This document shows positions 8,842-17,993 of a DNA stretch of 64,000 nucleotides, piece by piece. The DNA lies in NCBI GenBank assembly GCA_032334055.1, contig JAUOZS010000001.1, positions 3,868,001-3,932,000 on the forward strand, read 5' to 3'. The notes under the pieces were generated by a model. It searched no databases. It saw only the letters and a program-made list of their open reading frames with translations, and was not told the origin of the DNA. How positions within the stretch are numbered: position 1 is the stretch's first letter; each line of letters begins with the position of its first letter. The DNA is from Selenomonadales bacterium 4137-cl (GTDB lineage: Bacteria; Bacillota; Negativicutes; Sporomusales; UBA7701). Made by a program: the position numbers and the translations under genes.

Positions 8842-9423
8842 TTACGTCAGCGTCTCCAGTGCAACCGTCGCCATATCTTCCAGCACCTCACGGTTACCGT
8901 TGACCCTGGCGACGACGCTCATGCCGCGGATCACGCCGACAAAAAAGCGGGCCAGAGCGCGGCAGTCTTTCTCCGGGGCTATTTCCCCACTTTCCTGGCC
9001 TTTAACGAGAAACGCGAAAATATCTTCCTCCAGCCTGGCGGCGCCGGCTGTTATCATTCCGAGGATATGTTCGTCCAGCGTGCCCAAAGCGGTAGCGGTA
9101 TTCGTGTAAAAACAGCCGCCCGGCAGATCCTTGTCCAGGGCGAACCTGATTACGCCGCCCAGTAGTTCGGTCATGCCCTGTTTGACGGAGTCCGCGGCTG
9201 CGAAAACGGCCGCCCGCTTCCGCCCGGTGAGATTCTGATAGTGCTCTAGCGCCTCGCGAAAAAGGTCCGGCTTGTCGCCGAAGGTTTCGTACAGGCTGGA
9301 GCGGCTGATTCCCATTCCGGCGGTGAGGTCGGCGACGCTGGTGCCTTCATAACCTTTGGCCCAGAAAATTTTCATCGCCTTCTGCAAAACGTCGTTACGG
9401 TCAAATTCCTTCGGCCGGGCCAT
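8842..9423 (-). CDS. TetR/AcrR family transcriptional repressor
   Basis: A 193-residue protein with an N-terminal helix-turn-helix (MARPKEFDRNDVLQKAMKIF, then TSVADLTAGMGISRSSLYETFGDK, about residues 1-50) and an all-helical ligand/dimer domain like that of YxaF/AcrR-type regulators. The start at 9423 is chosen because AGAGGTG precedes it and MARPKEF is the usual beginning in this subfamily. Its own promoter region carries an operator-like site, so it is probably autoregulated and represses the flavin oxidoreductase gene downstream. Confidence 0.85.
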   Translation of the reverse strand: MARPKEFDRNDVLQKAMKIFWAKGYEGTSVADLTAGMGISRSSLYETFGDKPDLFREALEHYQNLTGRKRAAVFAAADSVKQGMTELLGGVIRFALDKDLPGGCFYTNTATALGTLDEHILGMITAGAARLEEDIFAFLVKGQESGEIAPEKDCRALARFFVGVIRGMSVVARVNGNREVLEDMATVALETLT

Positions 9424-9457
9424 TCTTTTCACCTCTGGAACAAAGTGTATCATATCG

Positions 9458-9471
9458 GGAACGATTAGTCC
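9458..9471. promoter_or_regulatory. Putative TetR operator at the regulator's own promoter
   Basis: GGAACGATTAGTCC matches the perfect palindrome at 8796 in 11 of 14 positions. It falls between a TTCTGG -35-like and a TGATAC -10-like element on the minus strand. Apart from this site, the roughly 340-bp gap up to trkA shows nothing clear. Confidence 0.5.
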
Positions 9472-9761
9472 AGAATTTTTTCAACACCGAAAAGGAGAAA
9501 TGGCAGCGCGCCAAAAACGTCGCGCAGCCATCGGGGGCCCGTTGATAAGCCCTGGGGCAACGGCCGGGCGACAATCTGCGACAATAATTTGTTTCCGTGG
9601 CGGGCATCTATATAACGCGATCCTTCAACTTCGCCGGCATGCGCAGTCCGGCCTATGGAAAAGTGGCCCGTTACTACAGCATTCTCCATCCGGGCAGAGG
9701 GTTTTTGTCACGTGGGGTAGAATTACTTAGTGCTATTTTGTCTTCGATGCAGAGGTGGATA

Positions 9762-11105
9762 ATGAAAATCGTAATCGTGGGTGCCGGTAAGGTCGGGTAC
9801 ACGCTGGCCCAGAAGCTGACACAGGAGAATCACGACGTTATCGTCGTCGAGCAGGACGACGAGCGGCGGGCCATCATCGAACACCATCTCGATGTAATGA
9901 CGGTCGCCGGTAACGGCGCCAGCCCGAGGGTTTTGGCCGAAATCGGCCTCGACGACGTCGGCCTGATGATTGCCGTCACCGACAGCGACGAGGTCAACAT
10001 GATCTCCTGTATGGCCGCCAAACAGCACGGCGTCCCCAAGGTCATCGCCAGGGTGCGCAATACGGAATATCTCGAGGAAGACTGCCGGGCATTCGGCAGA
10101 ACCCTGGGCATCGACCTGATCATCAACCCCGAAATGGTGACCGCTGTTGAAATAAGTCAGATACTCAAAACCCCGGCCGCCCTCGACGTCGAAGATTTCG
10201 CCGGCGGCAAGGTCCGCCTTCTTGAAGTCAAGGTCCGCCAGCATTCGCCGTTCAGCGGCGTGCCGCTGCGCGACCTGCGCCTGCCCGAGAACGTGCTTAT
10301 CGCCGGCATACTCCGCAAAGACAAAATGATCATCCCCATAGGCAGCGACGCCGTCGCAGACAACGACAGCGTTTTCTTCCTCGGCGAAAAGGACGCCATC
10401 TGCCGCATGGAACCGATGTTTTCCCACAAACGCTCGCGCGTCGAACGCATCCTCATCATCGGCGCCGGCCGCATCGGCCGCAACCTCGCGCTCCTCATGG
10501 AAAGCGGCGGCTACAAGGTAAAGGTCATCGAAAAGGATCGCCGCCGCTGCGAGGAACTTGCCAAGGCTGTCGACGACACGCTCGTCATCTGCGGCGACGG
10601 CACCGACGCCGATCTGCTTTCCGAGGAAGGCATCGGCGACTTCGACGCTGTTGTCTGTCTCACCGACGACGATAAGCTCAACCTGCTTGTCGCCCTCATG
10701 GCCAAAAACCTCGGCGCCCAGAAAACCTTTGCCCGCGTCGGCCGGCCTGATTTCATCCCCCTCATGGAGCAGGTGGGCGTGGATGTCGTTTTTTCGCCCC
10801 GTCTGGTGACGGCGGGGGCCATCCTCCGCCAGGTGCGGCGCGAAGAGATCGTAGCGGTGACGCTCCTGGAGGGCGCCAAGGCCGAAGCGATCGAAGTCGA
10901 CCTGCGCGCCGGCAGCCGTATAATCGGCAAGCCGCTCCGCGACATCAAATTCCCCCGGCGGGTGCTGGTCGGCGCGGTCGTCCGAAACGGCGCCACCTTC
11001 ATCCCCAACGGCAAAAGCGTGCTGGAAGCCGGCGACAGGATCGTCCTGTTCACATTGCCGGACTACGCGGCGAAAATTCTCGACTTCGTAGAAAGCAAGG
11101 ACTAA
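9762..11105 (+). CDS. trkA: Trk system K+ uptake regulatory subunit TrkA
   Basis: A 447-residue cytoplasmic protein with two RCK units in tandem. The first NAD-binding Rossmann domain begins IVIVGAGKVGYTLA and ends in a TrkA-C domain. The second begins ILIIGAGRIGRNLA near residue 230 and has its own TrkA-C domain. TrkA gates the TrkH/KtrB channel in response to nucleotides. The ATG at 9762 follows AGAGGTGG. A longer in-frame start is rejected because the Rossmann strand begins right at this Met. The gene is followed by trkH after 5 bp. Confidence 0.95.
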   Translation: MKIVIVGAGKVGYTLAQKLTQENHDVIVVEQDDERRAIIEHHLDVMTVAGNGASPRVLAEIGLDDVGLMIAVTDSDEVNMISCMAAKQHGVPKVIARVRNTEYLEEDCRAFGRTLGIDLIINPEMVTAVEISQILKTPAALDVEDFAGGKVRLLEVKVRQHSPFSGVPLRDLRLPENVLIAGILRKDKMIIPIGSDAVADNDSVFFLGEKDAICRMEPMFSHKRSRVERILIIGAGRIGRNLALLMESGGYKVKVIEKDRRRCEELAKAVDDTLVICGDGTDADLLSEEGIGDFDAVVCLTDDDKLNLLVALMAKNLGAQKTFARVGRPDFIPLMEQVGVDVVFSPRLVTAGAILRQVRREEIVAVTLLEGAKAEAIEVDLRAGSRIIGKPLRDIKFPRRVLVGAVVRNGATFIPNGKSVLEAGDRIVLFTLPDYAAKILDFVESKD

Positions 11106-11110
11106 GCCGC

Positions 11111-12577
11111 ATGGGAACAAGAATCGTCGCCCGGCTGCTGGGGAGATTGCTCGGCGCCTACGCGCTTTTTATGGCCGTGCCCCTCGGCTATGCCCTGTTA
11201 AACGGTGAATCCGCCTATTTGGCGTTCGTGTTTTCGTCCTGCATCACCGCGGCGCTGGGAGCGCTGCTCTTCTACAACGGCGAAGAACCGGGGCGCATAA
11301 CCAGCCGCGAAGGATTTCTCATCGTAGCCGGCACCTGGCTGCTCGCCGGCGCGACGGGCGCCATGCCCTACTGGTTTTCCGGCTGGGTGCCCACCTACCT
11401 CGACGCCGTCTTCGAAACCGTGTCCGGCCTTACGACCACCGGGGCCAGCGTCATCCCCGACGTCGAGAGCCTCCCCCGCAGCCTGCTGCTGTGGCGCAGC
11501 ATGACCCAATGGCTCGGCGGCATGGGCATCATCGTGCTGTTCGTCGTCTTCCTCACCAACGTCGGCGCCGATGCCGTAAACCTCTTCCGGGCCGAGTCGC
11601 CCGGGCCGACGGTTGAAAGGGTCCTGCCCCGCATCCGCACCATGGCCCTCATCCTCTGGCGGCTGTACGTAATATTCACCATCGCGGAAATCGCCCTCCT
11701 GATGCTCGCCGGCATGAGCCTGTTCGACGCCGTCAACCACGCCTTCACCACCATGGCGACCGGCGGCTTCTCTACCATGAACGCCAGCGTCAAGCAGTTC
11801 GACAACCTGTACATCGAACTTATAATAACCTTCTTCATGTTCGCGGCAGGCAGCAACTTCGCCCTTTACTACCTCGCGTGGCAAAAGGGCGTCCGGCGGC
11901 TCTTCCAGGACACGGAATTCAAAACCTACCTGGGAATAATGGCTGCCTCCGTTCTGTCCATCGCCGCCCTCCTCCACGTCCACAACGGCGCCGGTGTCAG
12001 CGGCTTGCGCGACTCGCTGTTCACCGTCACCTCGATCATGACGACCACCGGCTATGCGACCGCCGACTTCGACCAGTGGCCGTCGGCGGCCAAGATTATC
12101 CTCCTGATGCTGATGCTGCTCGGCGGCTGCGCAGGTTCGACAGCCGGCGGCATCAAAGTGGTCCGCCTGCTTATCCTCCTGAAGGACGCCGCTTGGTCGC
12201 TTCTGCACGCCGTCCACCCCAAGCTGGTGTCCGCGCTCAAAATAGACAAAAAACCGGTGGACGCCGGCGTTCTTCACATGGTCCTCCAGTTCTTCTTCCT
12301 GTTCTTGCTGATATACTTCGTCTCCGTCCTGCTGGTCGCCGCCACGGGCTTGACACCCTTCGACGCCATCGGCGCCGTCGCCGCCTCGCTCGGCAACGTC
12401 GGACCGGGGTTCGGCGTCGTCGGTCCTACGACCACCTACGCTGACCTTGCCCCGCTTGCCAAAGCGGTGCTGACCGTCGACATGCTGCTGGGCAGGCTGG
12501 AGCTGTTCACCGTCCTCGTCCTCTTCCACCCCGAGTTCTGGCAACCGTATATGCTCAGGCGGCGGTCAACCGACTGA
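11111..12577 (+). CDS. trkH: Trk system K+ channel subunit TrkH/KtrB
   Basis: A 488-residue membrane protein built from four M1-P-M2 repeats. The first selectivity loop shows FETVSGLTTTGASV. The others show TTMATGGFST, TVTSIMTTTGYATAD and AVAASLGNVGPGFG. GGCAGSTAGGIKV, typical of the intramembrane loop region, precedes the last unit. It forms the K+ pore regulated by the TrkA gene immediately upstream, and the two genes are clearly one operon. Confidence 0.95.
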   Translation: MGTRIVARLLGRLLGAYALFMAVPLGYALLNGESAYLAFVFSSCITAALGALLFYNGEEPGRITSREGFLIVAGTWLLAGATGAMPYWFSGWVPTYLDAVFETVSGLTTTGASVIPDVESLPRSLLLWRSMTQWLGGMGIIVLFVVFLTNVGADAVNLFRAESPGPTVERVLPRIRTMALILWRLYVIFTIAEIALLMLAGMSLFDAVNHAFTTMATGGFSTMNASVKQFDNLYIELIITFFMFAAGSNFALYYLAWQKGVRRLFQDTEFKTYLGIMAASVLSIAALLHVHNGAGVSGLRDSLFTVTSIMTTTGYATADFDQWPSAAKIILLMLMLLGGCAGSTAGGIKVVRLLILLKDAAWSLLHAVHPKLVSALKIDKKPVDAGVLHMVLQFFFLFLLIYFVSVLLVAATGLTPFDAIGAVAASLGNVGPGFGVVGPTTTYADLAPLAKAVLTVDMLLGRLELFTVLVLFHPEFWQPYMLRRRSTD

Positions 12578-12593
12578 GGACAAACAATGACGA

Positions 12594-12622
12594 AGCGCCG
12601 CTCGTATGAGCGGCGCTCTATT
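12594..12622 (+). terminator. Terminator after trkH
   Basis: A 10-bp stem, AGCGCCGCTC/GAGCGGCGCT, with a GTAT loop followed by CTATTT. It abuts the end of the convergent cbiO gene. Confidence 0.65.
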
Positions 12623-13466
12623 TCTGCCCGTTCTGGCGGCCGGCGAGCAGGGCGGCAAGCTCACCGACCGAGCGGGGCACGACGCCGGCGGGGAGAATGC
12701 TTCGGTCTCCCAGGGCGGCGGCCACGTCGGCGAGGATGGGTCTGGCGAAGCCAAGCGCGGCATGGTCGGCGCGGGCGAGGATATCGGCCGGGGAGCCGGC
12801 GGCGACCATCCTGCCGGCGGCGAGCACATAGACCAAATCGGCCCAGTTCCACGCCCAGTCGATATCGTGGGTGGCAACCAGCAACGTCTTGCCGGCGGCA
12901 TGGAGCATGGCGAGCGTCTCCCTCAGGCTGGTCAGCCCCGGATAATCAAGGCCGGCAGTCGGTTCGTCCATCACCAGCGCTTCCGGCTCCATCGCGAGCA
13001 CGCCGGCGATCGCGACCCGCTTCTTCTGGCCCTGGCTCAGGAAATGCACCGGCGCCGTCCGGTGCTCCAGCATGCCGACCGACTCCAGCGCGGCCTCGGC
13101 CCGCCGCCTCGCTTCCTCCGCCGTCAGGCCCATATTCATCGGCCCGAAAATCACGTCGTCCAAAACATTGCCGGCAAACAGCTGGGTATCGGGGTCCTGA
13201 AAAACAAGACCGACCTTCTGGCGCAGGGCCGCCAGGAAACCGCGGCCGTAGCTGTAGGGCTGTCCCTTGTAGCTGAGCTGGCCGGCGACGGGACGCAGGA
13301 TAGCGTTTATATGAAGAAAAAGAGTAGACTTGCCGGCGCCGTTGGGGCCGACCAGGGCGACCCGGCTGCCGGCCGGAATGGCGAGCGTTGCGCCATCCAG
13401 GGCCAGATTGCCCGGCCGGTAGCGGAAAGTGACATTGTCAGCGGCGATGAGGGGAGTAGCGGCCAT
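12618..13466 (-). CDS. cbiO: Cobalt ECF transporter ATPase CbiO
   Basis: A 282-residue ABC ATPase with Walker A GPNGAGKST, Q-loop VFQDPDTQLF, signature LSQGQKKRVAIAG, Walker B ALVMDEPT and the switch His in VATHDID. The LSQGQKKR signature and the DPDTQLF loop are typical of ECF-type CbiO. It is last in the cbiMNQO operon and powers cobalt uptake. Confidence 0.95.
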   Translation of the reverse strand: MAATPLIAADNVTFRYRPGNLALDGATLAIPAGSRVALVGPNGAGKSTLFLHINAILRPVAGQLSYKGQPYSYGRGFLAALRQKVGLVFQDPDTQLFAGNVLDDVIFGPMNMGLTAEEARRRAEAALESVGMLEHRTAPVHFLSQGQKKRVAIAGVLAMEPEALVMDEPTAGLDYPGLTSLRETLAMLHAAGKTLLVATHDIDWAWNWADLVYVLAAGRMVAAGSPADILARADHAALGFARPILADVAAALGDRSILPAGVVPRSVGELAALLAGRQNGQK

Positions 13467-13523
13467 ATAGTCCTCCGGTATTTACAACGGGCCTTATTTA
13501 GCAGCCCCGGCTTTTCGGAAATC

Positions 13524-14285
13524 TTACACTACCCCCGCCGCCGCCAAAACGGCCAGCAGCGCCACGATGGCGGTCAGCCGGAAGGGGTTGGCCGCCTGCT
13601 CGGGGTAATAATGGGTCAGTCGGTCCTGGTAATTGCGGGCTGCCAGTGCGTTGCTCAGATCGTTTGCCGTAAGAAAAGCCTTGCGCCCGACGTTGGCGGC
13701 CAGCAGCGCCAGCGAGTTCAGCGACCGCCGCGGGCCGGCGTAGCCCAGCCGCGACTGCTGCGCGGTGTAAATCTGACCCGCGGCCGTCAGGAAAACGAAA
13801 ATAAACCGGTAAGTGAGCAGCGCAATCTCGCTCACCGGCCTCAGCCCGGGGAACCGGGCGAACCATGCCGCCAGATAAGCCACCGGCGTCGTCGTCGCCA
13901 GCATCATCAGGCACGACACCGCCGCCACGCTGCGCAGCAGCAGTCCGCCCGCCGCCGCAAGCCCTTCGGCCGTTACGCCTATGTAAAACCCCCCCGCCTC
14001 AACCGACGCGAGAGCGGCAAACGGGGCGGCGGCTACGCTCACCGCCACCCCCGCCAGGCCGGCGGCCAGAAAGGCGCACGGCGCCAGCCACAGCCGCGCG
14101 ATATACCCCACCGGAATACGGGCCAGCACCATCACCGCGTGCATCGCCGCCACGACCGCGACGAGCGCGACGGGGCGGGGCAGCGCCAGCGCCAGCGCCA
14201 GCGAGCCGCCGCCCAGGAGAAGCTTCTCGCCAATGCTGACCCTGTTAAGGGCGTTGTTATAAGCGAGATAATCGAGATAAAGCAT
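13524..14285 (-). CDS. cbiQ: Cobalt ECF transporter T-component CbiQ
   Basis: A 254-residue membrane protein with about five to six helices and the coupling motifs of CbiQ near the C-terminus (ALAARNYQ, a variant of the A-R-G type motif). The start at 14285 comes one base after the cbiN stop. A longer frame beginning at 14321 would overlap cbiN by 35 bp and is less likely. It connects the substrate-binding CbiM/CbiN to the ATPase. Confidence 0.9.
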   Translation of the reverse strand: MLYLDYLAYNNALNRVSIGEKLLLGGGSLALALALPRPVALVAVVAAMHAVMVLARIPVGYIARLWLAPCAFLAAGLAGVAVSVAAAPFAALASVEAGGFYIGVTAEGLAAAGGLLLRSVAAVSCLMMLATTTPVAYLAAWFARFPGLRPVSEIALLTYRFIFVFLTAAGQIYTAQQSRLGYAGPRRSLNSLALLAANVGRKAFLTANDLSNALAARNYQDRLTHYYPEQAANPFRLTAIVALLAVLAAAGVV

Positions 14286-14286
14286 C

Positions 14287-14553
14287 TCAGCCCGCCGTCC
14301 GGCGGCGGTGGCGGTACGCAAAATAACCGAAAAACCCCACGCCGATGGCGGCCTGCAGCGCGAACAGCCAGGGCTCGGCAGCCTCCGAAGGCTCCCACAG
14401 CGCCGCGGCCCACGGCTTATAATCGGGTCTCAGCTCGCCGATGGCGGCGGTCGCCTGATCGTCGGTGCCGGCAAAATCGCCGCTGATGACGACCGGCGCC
14501 AGCACGACGGCCGCCGCGACAAGCAGATACAAACAGATACGCCCGGTTTTCAT
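14287..14553 (-). CDS. cbiN: Cobalt transporter small subunit CbiN
   Basis: An 88-residue protein with two hydrophobic helices (about residues 7-25 and 63-80) flanking an extracytoplasmic loop containing FAGTDDQA and WEPSEAAEPWLFALQA. This is the architecture of CbiN, which loads cobalt onto CbiM. It lies between cbiM and cbiQ. Confidence 0.9.
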   Translation of the reverse strand: MKTGRICLYLLVAAAVVLAPVVISGDFAGTDDQATAAIGELRPDYKPWAAALWEPSEAAEPWLFALQAAIGVGFFGYFAYRHRRRTAG

Positions 14554-14598
14554 AAAAAAACGCCTCTTTTCAAAACGTCTTTAGCCCGCGACGACGCG

Positions 14599-15336
14599 TC
14601 AGCGGCCCAGCGACGACTCCTTCCACCACAGGGGGATAATGCCCTGCTCGCCGTACCGCAGCAAAGCATTGTACACCACCACGCTGATGAGGCCCTCGCA
14701 GATCGCCAGCGGCAGCTGGGTGAGGGCGAAAATGCCGAGGAACTTGCCGTAGGCGGCCGCAAAGCCGCCGACAGGATCGGGGAAGGCGAGCGCCAGTTGG
14801 CCGGCAGTCACCACGTAAGTCAGCCAGTCGCCGAGCACTGCGGCCGAAAACACCGCCAGCTTCTCCGGGCAGCCCAGCGCGAGGGCGAGGCGGAATGCCC
14901 CCCAGGCTGCGAACGCCCCGGCGATCCCCATCGCGAAATTGTTCGCCCCCCAGGTCGTCAGCCCGCCGTGGGCAAGCAGCAGCGCCTGGAAAAGCAGCAC
15001 AATGCCGCTTAAGACGCTCGACACCGCCGGCCCGAACAGGATAGCGCTCAGGCCCACACCGGTCGGATGAGAGCTTGAACCCGCCACCGACGGGATCTTC
15101 AGGGCCGACAAAACGAAAATAAACGCCGCCGCCAAGCCAAGGAGCATCTTCCTGTCCGGGAAACGGGTGAGCACCTGATTGATCCTCCGGATGCCGAACA
15201 GCACGAACGGCAGCGTGGCCACCAGCCAGCCCACGGCATGCTCCTTCGGCAAAAAGCCCTCCATGATATGCATCGCCGCCGCGGTTGCCGGCGCCGTCAC
15301 CAGCAGCGCGCCCACGGCCAAAACCTTCAAACCCAT
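14599..15336 (-). CDS. cbiM: Cobalt transporter substrate-binding subunit CbiM
   Basis: A 245-residue protein with an N-terminal signal sequence ending AAA just before MHIMEGFLP. Processing there would create the Met-His N-terminus whose His is a known Co2+ ligand in CbiM. Later motifs such as GSSSHPTGVGL and FGPAVSSVL are typical. The start at 15336 is chosen because AAGGAAGG precedes it. It is the first gene of the cbiMNQO operon and sits directly behind a cobalamin riboswitch. Confidence 0.95.
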   Translation of the reverse strand: MGLKVLAVGALLVTAPATAAAMHIMEGFLPKEHAVGWLVATLPFVLFGIRRINQVLTRFPDRKMLLGLAAAFIFVLSALKIPSVAGSSSHPTGVGLSAILFGPAVSSVLSGIVLLFQALLLAHGGLTTWGANNFAMGIAGAFAAWGAFRLALALGCPEKLAVFSAAVLGDWLTYVVTAGQLALAFPDPVGGFAAAYGKFLGIFALTQLPLAICEGLISVVVYNALLRYGEQGIIPLWWKESSLGR

Positions 15337-15450
15337 GCGCAAAACCTTCCTTCGCAGCAAAAAATCCCTACCCCGGTCGGGAAGTAGAGATTTTGCCTGC
15401 AAGCCGTCAAAATCCCCTCCCCATCGCTCGTGGGTTAAAGCGGTGATTGT

Positions 15451-15613
15451 CGGAAAGGCAGTTCTTCTGACTCAGGATCATCGCGCGCCTGCGCCTTCCC
15501 AGGACGGTTTCCGTCCCAGTGGCGGATCATGCAGGCTGGCTCCCCATTACAGCGGCGGGACCGTGTTGGCATCGCACCAAGCTTCCCTATTAAGCCGTAA
15601 GGCACCTTTCCCG
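15451..15613 (-). promoter_or_regulatory. Cobalamin riboswitch
   Basis: On the minus strand the 5' core reads AATAGGGAAGCTTGGTG, then CCGCTGTAA. GGGAAGGC follows, and then the B12 box GAGTCAGAAGAACTGCC (15457-15473). CGGGAAAGG at the 5' end pairs with CCTTTCCG after the B12 box to close the structure. It should repress cbiMNQO when adenosylcobalamin is plentiful. Confidence 0.93.
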
Positions 15614-15664
15614 TTATATGTAATTTTTATTCCCCTAAAATTGTATTTTATGCCGGAGTCACTG

Positions 15665-16936
15665 TCAAGCCTTTATCACATCGACGCCCATATACGGCCG
15701 CAGGGCCTCGGGAACGACGACCGAGCCGTCGGCCTGCTGGTAGTTCTCCAGGATCGCCGCCACCGTACGGCCGATGGCCACCCCCGAGCCGTTCAGCGTA
15801 TGGACGAACTCCGGCTTGGACTTGGCGTCGCGGCGGAACTTGATATCGGCGCGGCGGGCCTGGAAATCCTCGAAATTCGAGCACGAGGAAATCTCCCGGT
15901 AGCGGCTGAAGCTGGGCAGCCACACCTCAAGATCGTACGTCTTCGCCGACGAGAACCCCATGTCCCCGGTGCACAGCAGCACCACGCGGTAGGGCAGGCC
16001 AAGCAGCTGCAGCACCTTCTCCGCGTTGGCGGTCAGCGCCTCCAGCTCCGCGTAAGAATCCTCCGGCAGACTGAACTTGACCAATTCCACCTTGTTAAAC
16101 TGATGCTGGCGGATGAGGCCGCGGGTATCCCGCCCTGCGGCGCCGGCCTCGGCCCGGAAGCAGGCGCTGTACGCCGTATACCTAAGCGGCAGGTCCTTGG
16201 CGTCAAGGATCTCCTGGCGGTGGTAGTTGGTCACCGGCACCTCGGCGGTGGGAATGAGATAGTAATCGAGGCCTTCCAGCTTGAACATATCGGCCGCGAA
16301 CTTGGGCAACTGGCCGGTGCCCACCATGCTGTCGCGGTTGACGATGAACGGGGGGAAAAACTCGGTATAACCGTGCTCGCGGGTATGCAAATCGAGCATA
16401 AAATTGATCAGCGACCGCTCCAAGCGGGAGCCCAGGCCGCGGTAGAACGTGAAGCGGGCGCCGGTGACCTTGCCGCCGCGTTCGAAATCGAGGATGCCGA
16501 GCCGTTCGCCTATTTCCCAGTGAGCCCGCGGCTCGAAAGCAAACTCCCGCGGGTCGCCCCAGCGGCGAATCTCGGGATTGGCCGACTCGTCCGACCCCAC
16601 CGGCACCGACTCGTGCGGGACGTTGGGGATATTAAGCAAGATCGCGTCGAGCTCGCTCTCCGTCTCCTTCACCTTGCTGTCCAGCGATGCTATTCGGTCG
16701 CCCACGGCGCGCATTTCCACGATCAAGCCCTCGGCGGGGGCGCCGCTCTTCTTCAGGCGGCTGATCTCCTGGCTGACGGAGTTGCGTTTACTCTTAAGGG
16801 CCTCCACCTCCACGAGCAGTTCCCGCCGCTGTTTCTCCAGCGCCAGGAAACCGTCGAGACTGAGGTCGAGCCCGCGGTTTTTCAAAGCTGCCAAGACCTT
16901 ATCAGGGTTTTCGCGTACGAACTTGCTATCAAGCAT
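15665..16936 (-). CDS. serS: Seryl-tRNA synthetase
   Basis: A 423-residue class II synthetase. An N-terminal coiled-coil arm (about residues 30-105, rich in Lys/Glu, LVEVEALKSKRNSVSQEI) binds the tRNA. The catalytic core shows motif 2 (CFRAEAGAAGRDTRGLIRQH) and motif 3 (NGSGVAIGRTVAAILE). The start at 16936 follows AAGGAGG. No T-box or other leader was seen in the 220 bp upstream. Confidence 0.97.
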   Translation of the reverse strand: MLDSKFVRENPDKVLAALKNRGLDLSLDGFLALEKQRRELLVEVEALKSKRNSVSQEISRLKKSGAPAEGLIVEMRAVGDRIASLDSKVKETESELDAILLNIPNVPHESVPVGSDESANPEIRRWGDPREFAFEPRAHWEIGERLGILDFERGGKVTGARFTFYRGLGSRLERSLINFMLDLHTREHGYTEFFPPFIVNRDSMVGTGQLPKFAADMFKLEGLDYYLIPTAEVPVTNYHRQEILDAKDLPLRYTAYSACFRAEAGAAGRDTRGLIRQHQFNKVELVKFSLPEDSYAELEALTANAEKVLQLLGLPYRVVLLCTGDMGFSSAKTYDLEVWLPSFSRYREISSCSNFEDFQARRADIKFRRDAKSKPEFVHTLNGSGVAIGRTVAAILENYQQADGSVVVPEALRPYMGVDVIKA

Positions 16937-17161
16937 ATCAGGTTCCTCCTTAGTGGTCTGCCCGTTATTGTATGCGGCCCGCGGCTGCACTATACATGTG
17001 CTTATTTCCCTGCCATGGGAAAATCAGCCAACTTATCACTATTTTAATTGTACCCTTCGCCGCCAGGCCAGTCAAGCGGCGTGCGAGGAGAGCCCTTCGC
17101 CGCCCGCCAGGGAGGATTTTCCCAGGCCGGCAGCGAAAACTAGCCGGCGAGGTGATGTGCG

Positions 17162-17833
17162 GTGTTCACGACATTCTCCAACCACACAGAGCTCGAACAG
17201 GCCCTGCTCGCATGCGACAGGTGCCCGCTTCGCCGCGACGCCATCGGGCCGACCTCCTGCAACGGCACTGTCGAAGCGCCCCTGGCCGTAGTCGGCGAGG
17301 GCCCGGGCGGCGTGGAGGACGAATACGGCGTCCCGCTGGTAGGCCCGTCCGGCCAGCTTTTGGACAAGGCCCTCGGCAGCGTGGGAGTGACCCGCGACAA
17401 AATTTACACCACCAACATAATAAAATGCCGCCCCAAAGGCAACCGCACTCCTACCGTCGAAGAAGGGCGCGTCTGCGCCCTCAACTGGCTCGACGAAGAA
17501 CTCGGCTTCGTCAACCCCAAAGTCATCGTCGCCCTCGGCAGCGTCGCCCTCAAATACCTTATGGGCCCCGACGCGCGGATAACAAAAGACCGCGGCCGCT
17601 GGTTCGACACCAAATACGGCATCCCCGCCATCGCCACCTACCACCCCGCCTACCTCCTGCGCCTCACCGGCCACGACCAGGTAAAGGCCAAATGGGAAGT
17701 CTTCTACGACCTCAAGGCAGCCGTCGAAAAAACCCGCGAACTCGCCCCCGGCTGCGAACTCGCCTCCCCCGAAAAACCTGACCTGCTCGCCATGTACGAG
17801 GGGCGGCGGCAGGAACGGCGGAAAGGCCGCTAA
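17162..17833 (+). CDS. Family 4 (Fe-S) uracil-DNA glycosylase
   Basis: A 223-residue protein that starts with GTG behind AGGTGAT. It has the family 4 active-site loop GEGPGGVEDEYG near residue 45, four likely Fe-S cysteines (CDRC near residues 19-22, then Cys in IIKCRP and in GRVCALN) and the second motif TYHPAYLLR near residue 160. It removes uracil from DNA in base-excision repair. Three damaged copies of this same gene lie downstream (27.4, 33.4 and 35.7 kb). Confidence 0.92.
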   Translation: MFTTFSNHTELEQALLACDRCPLRRDAIGPTSCNGTVEAPLAVVGEGPGGVEDEYGVPLVGPSGQLLDKALGSVGVTRDKIYTTNIIKCRPKGNRTPTVEEGRVCALNWLDEELGFVNPKVIVALGSVALKYLMGPDARITKDRGRWFDTKYGIPAIATYHPAYLLRLTGHDQVKAKWEVFYDLKAAVEKTRELAPGCELASPEKPDLLAMYEGRRQERRKGR

Positions 17834-17873
17834 GGATGAATTCACCCATTAAGCGCCGCATACTGACACGCCA

Positions 17874-17915
17874 AGAGCCCCGACAGCCGGTTTATATCTT
17901 CGGCTACGGGGCTCT
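17874..17915. terminator. Convergent hairpin between udg and the autotransporter gene
   Basis: A 9-bp stem, AGAGCCCCG/CGGGGCTCT, extended by AGCCG/CGGCT inside. The genes on both sides converge on it. There is no long T-run. Confidence 0.5.
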
Positions 17916-17993
17916 CTGCTTATGGCGTAGCAGTTCGACAAGTTCGATTCTCCGCCTCAAACGCACATCGAAATCGGACCTATCCCCTACATA

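Noticed and set aside
17922..17960. A tRNA- or tmRNA-like 3' end (GTTCGATTC followed by TCCGCCTC) beside the glycosylase gene, which could have marked an integration site
   Set aside because: Only a T-loop-like word is present. The flanking bases do not pair into a T-arm and no acceptor, D or anticodon arms were found.
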